From NCBI GenBank assembly GCA_013365365.1, contig JABVXU010000230.1, positions 22,146 to 86,145 on the forward strand: 64,000 nucleotides of DNA. Reading direction: 5' to 3'. Below are positions 63,017 through 64,000 of this stretch, one piece after another. Position 1 is the stretch's first letter. Each line of letters opens with the position of its first letter. The notes under the pieces were generated by a model. That model saw only the letters and a program-made list of their open reading frames with translations. It searched no databases and was not told where the DNA came from. The stretch is from Cruorifilaria tuberocauda. Taxonomy: Eukaryota; Nematoda; Chromadorea; Rhabditida; Onchocercidae. The position numbers were made by a program, and so were the translations under genes.

Positions 63017-64000
63017 TTGTTGATGGAATTTTGATAATGAAACATAAAACATTAACGATAATAAAACTAACAAAACAAAGTGAAAATTAAGAAATTCAAA
63101 AAACGAAAGTGATAGAAATATAAATTCTAAATAGTCCAGGAAAAAAATTGCCGGAAAAAACAGCTTAACAGAATGTTTCTGAATGCTTGAATATTTCTTT
63201 TCAGATCATTATCACTCTCTATTTTATTCTTTCATTAAAAAATTTAAATAAGAAAAGTGTAACAGATGAAAGCCAAAAAAAAAGCTGTTTGAATAAGTGA
63301 AATGAAAATTGGATGAATTCATTTATCTAAAATATCGTAGAACAAAATGAAAAGAACTTAAAATTAAAAAAAAGTCGAAAATGAAAAGCGAAAAAAAACT
63401 AAGCAGTGATGTGTCCACTTCAATAACTTTTCTGAAAAGAATGAATGATTAAAAAGTATGACAATTTGTACTTGCAATTTCAAATCACAGCAAATCATTT
63501 TCTTGAAAATGATAAAAATGGAAAAAATGATAAAATATCAGCTTTCTCATTTTTTGATTTTTTTCATTTCTCATGAAAAAATGATTAGAATCACTACATT
63601 ATTTAAATTATTCAGAATATTCAGAAGATTTTAAAATGTAATTGTATTATCTTCCAATTGCTCACGAAATCAACGAAATCATTTGGGTTTAAAAATACAA
63701 ACATCCTTTGTTCTAATTTCGAAAATTATATTTGGAATTGAAGCAGGAAAATTACGCTTTACTCATTGACATCAGAAAGAGAACCTAAAAAAGTTAAGCT
63801 TACTTCGAAGAATTCGCCATATTCCGAAGCACTAATGAAACTAACTGAAATCAACCATGACTGATCATATCAATGATAAGATAGATAAACTCCCTCAAAA
63901 AAACAATGTTCGTTCATTTTTTCCATAATGAAGGATAGAAAACAGAAATTGTTCAATCATTTTCAACCAATTGAAGTAAAAATGTCTATAATTTATTACA

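Larger units (their letters stand above)
53850..64000. other. 10-kb AT-rich region without recognisable genes
   Basis: On neither strand do I find exons with family resemblance, RNA genes or a transposon. The open frames of 60-90 codons look like chance in AT-rich DNA. It is the upstream region of the FLP-16-like gene and may hold its enhancers, or a long intron of a gene to the right. Small structured elements inside it are listed separately. Confidence 0.5.

Noticed and set aside
53900..64000. Several 60-80 codon open frames in the right-hand 10 kb
   Set aside because: They are rich in Ile, Phe, Asn and Lys, as expected of AT-rich non-coding DNA, with no motifs and no consistent splice partners.
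1..64000. tRNA genes, rRNA, CRISPR arrays, viral sequence or complete transposons
   Set aside because: I looked for tRNA-like A/B-box patterns, spaced identical repeats and transposase or polymerase motifs and found none convincing. A tRNAscan or repeat-library search could still find weak ones.

Overview
This window is AT-rich eukaryotic DNA from a nematode, most likely a clade III spirurid or filarial species. The coding exons are short (about 60 to 440 bp) and split by many small GT..AG introns. The 3' splice sites are of the nematode TTTTCAG or TTTTTAG type, and several start codons sit 0 to 23 nt after such an acceptor, as expected where a spliced leader is added. The gene families are also nematode-like: an SRSX-like serpentine receptor, an FMRFamide-like peptide precursor and a divergent PP1 phosphatase. 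I see no rRNA, tRNA, CRISPR array, complete transposon or viral sequence.

Layout: 1506-4241 (+) papain-family cysteine protease, 7 exons. 5615-7635 (-) DNAJB1/DNJ-13-type HSP40, 7 exons, with a strong heat-shock element about 1.2 kb upstream of its start codon. 12410-16301 (+) FRS2-like myristoylated PTB adaptor, 9 exons. 18611-20876 (-) seven-helix chemoreceptor, 6 exons. 23860-27738 (+) CCT gamma chaperonin subunit, 11 exons. 28446-47583 (+) EPG-5 autophagy tether, about 46 exons and about 2,515 codons, the largest gene here. 48354-50786 (-) PP1-like Ser/Thr phosphatase, 7 exons. 52604-53849 (-) FLP-16-like neuropeptide precursor. The last 10 kb (53850-64000) has no gene I can support.

I rebuilt the exon structures by hand, matching each donor phase to the next acceptor and checking the joined protein against the known family. 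All genes except epg-5 close in one reading frame on visible splice sites. epg-5 has two junctions that do not close by one base and one weak acceptor. Most genes are housekeeping or signalling functions that form no common pathway. The possible exceptions are cct-3 and epg-5, which run head-to-tail 0.7 kb apart with a trans-splice-like acceptor before epg-5. The HSP40 and CCT genes are both protein-folding genes but lie far apart on opposite strands.

I found no clear new biological system. The observations best worth checking are the GRB2- and SHP2-type tyrosine motifs in the FRS2-like adaptor, the pre-miRNA-like hairpin between cct-3 and epg-5, the 30-bp perfect palindrome beside the heat-shock element, and the frame breaks in epg-5.
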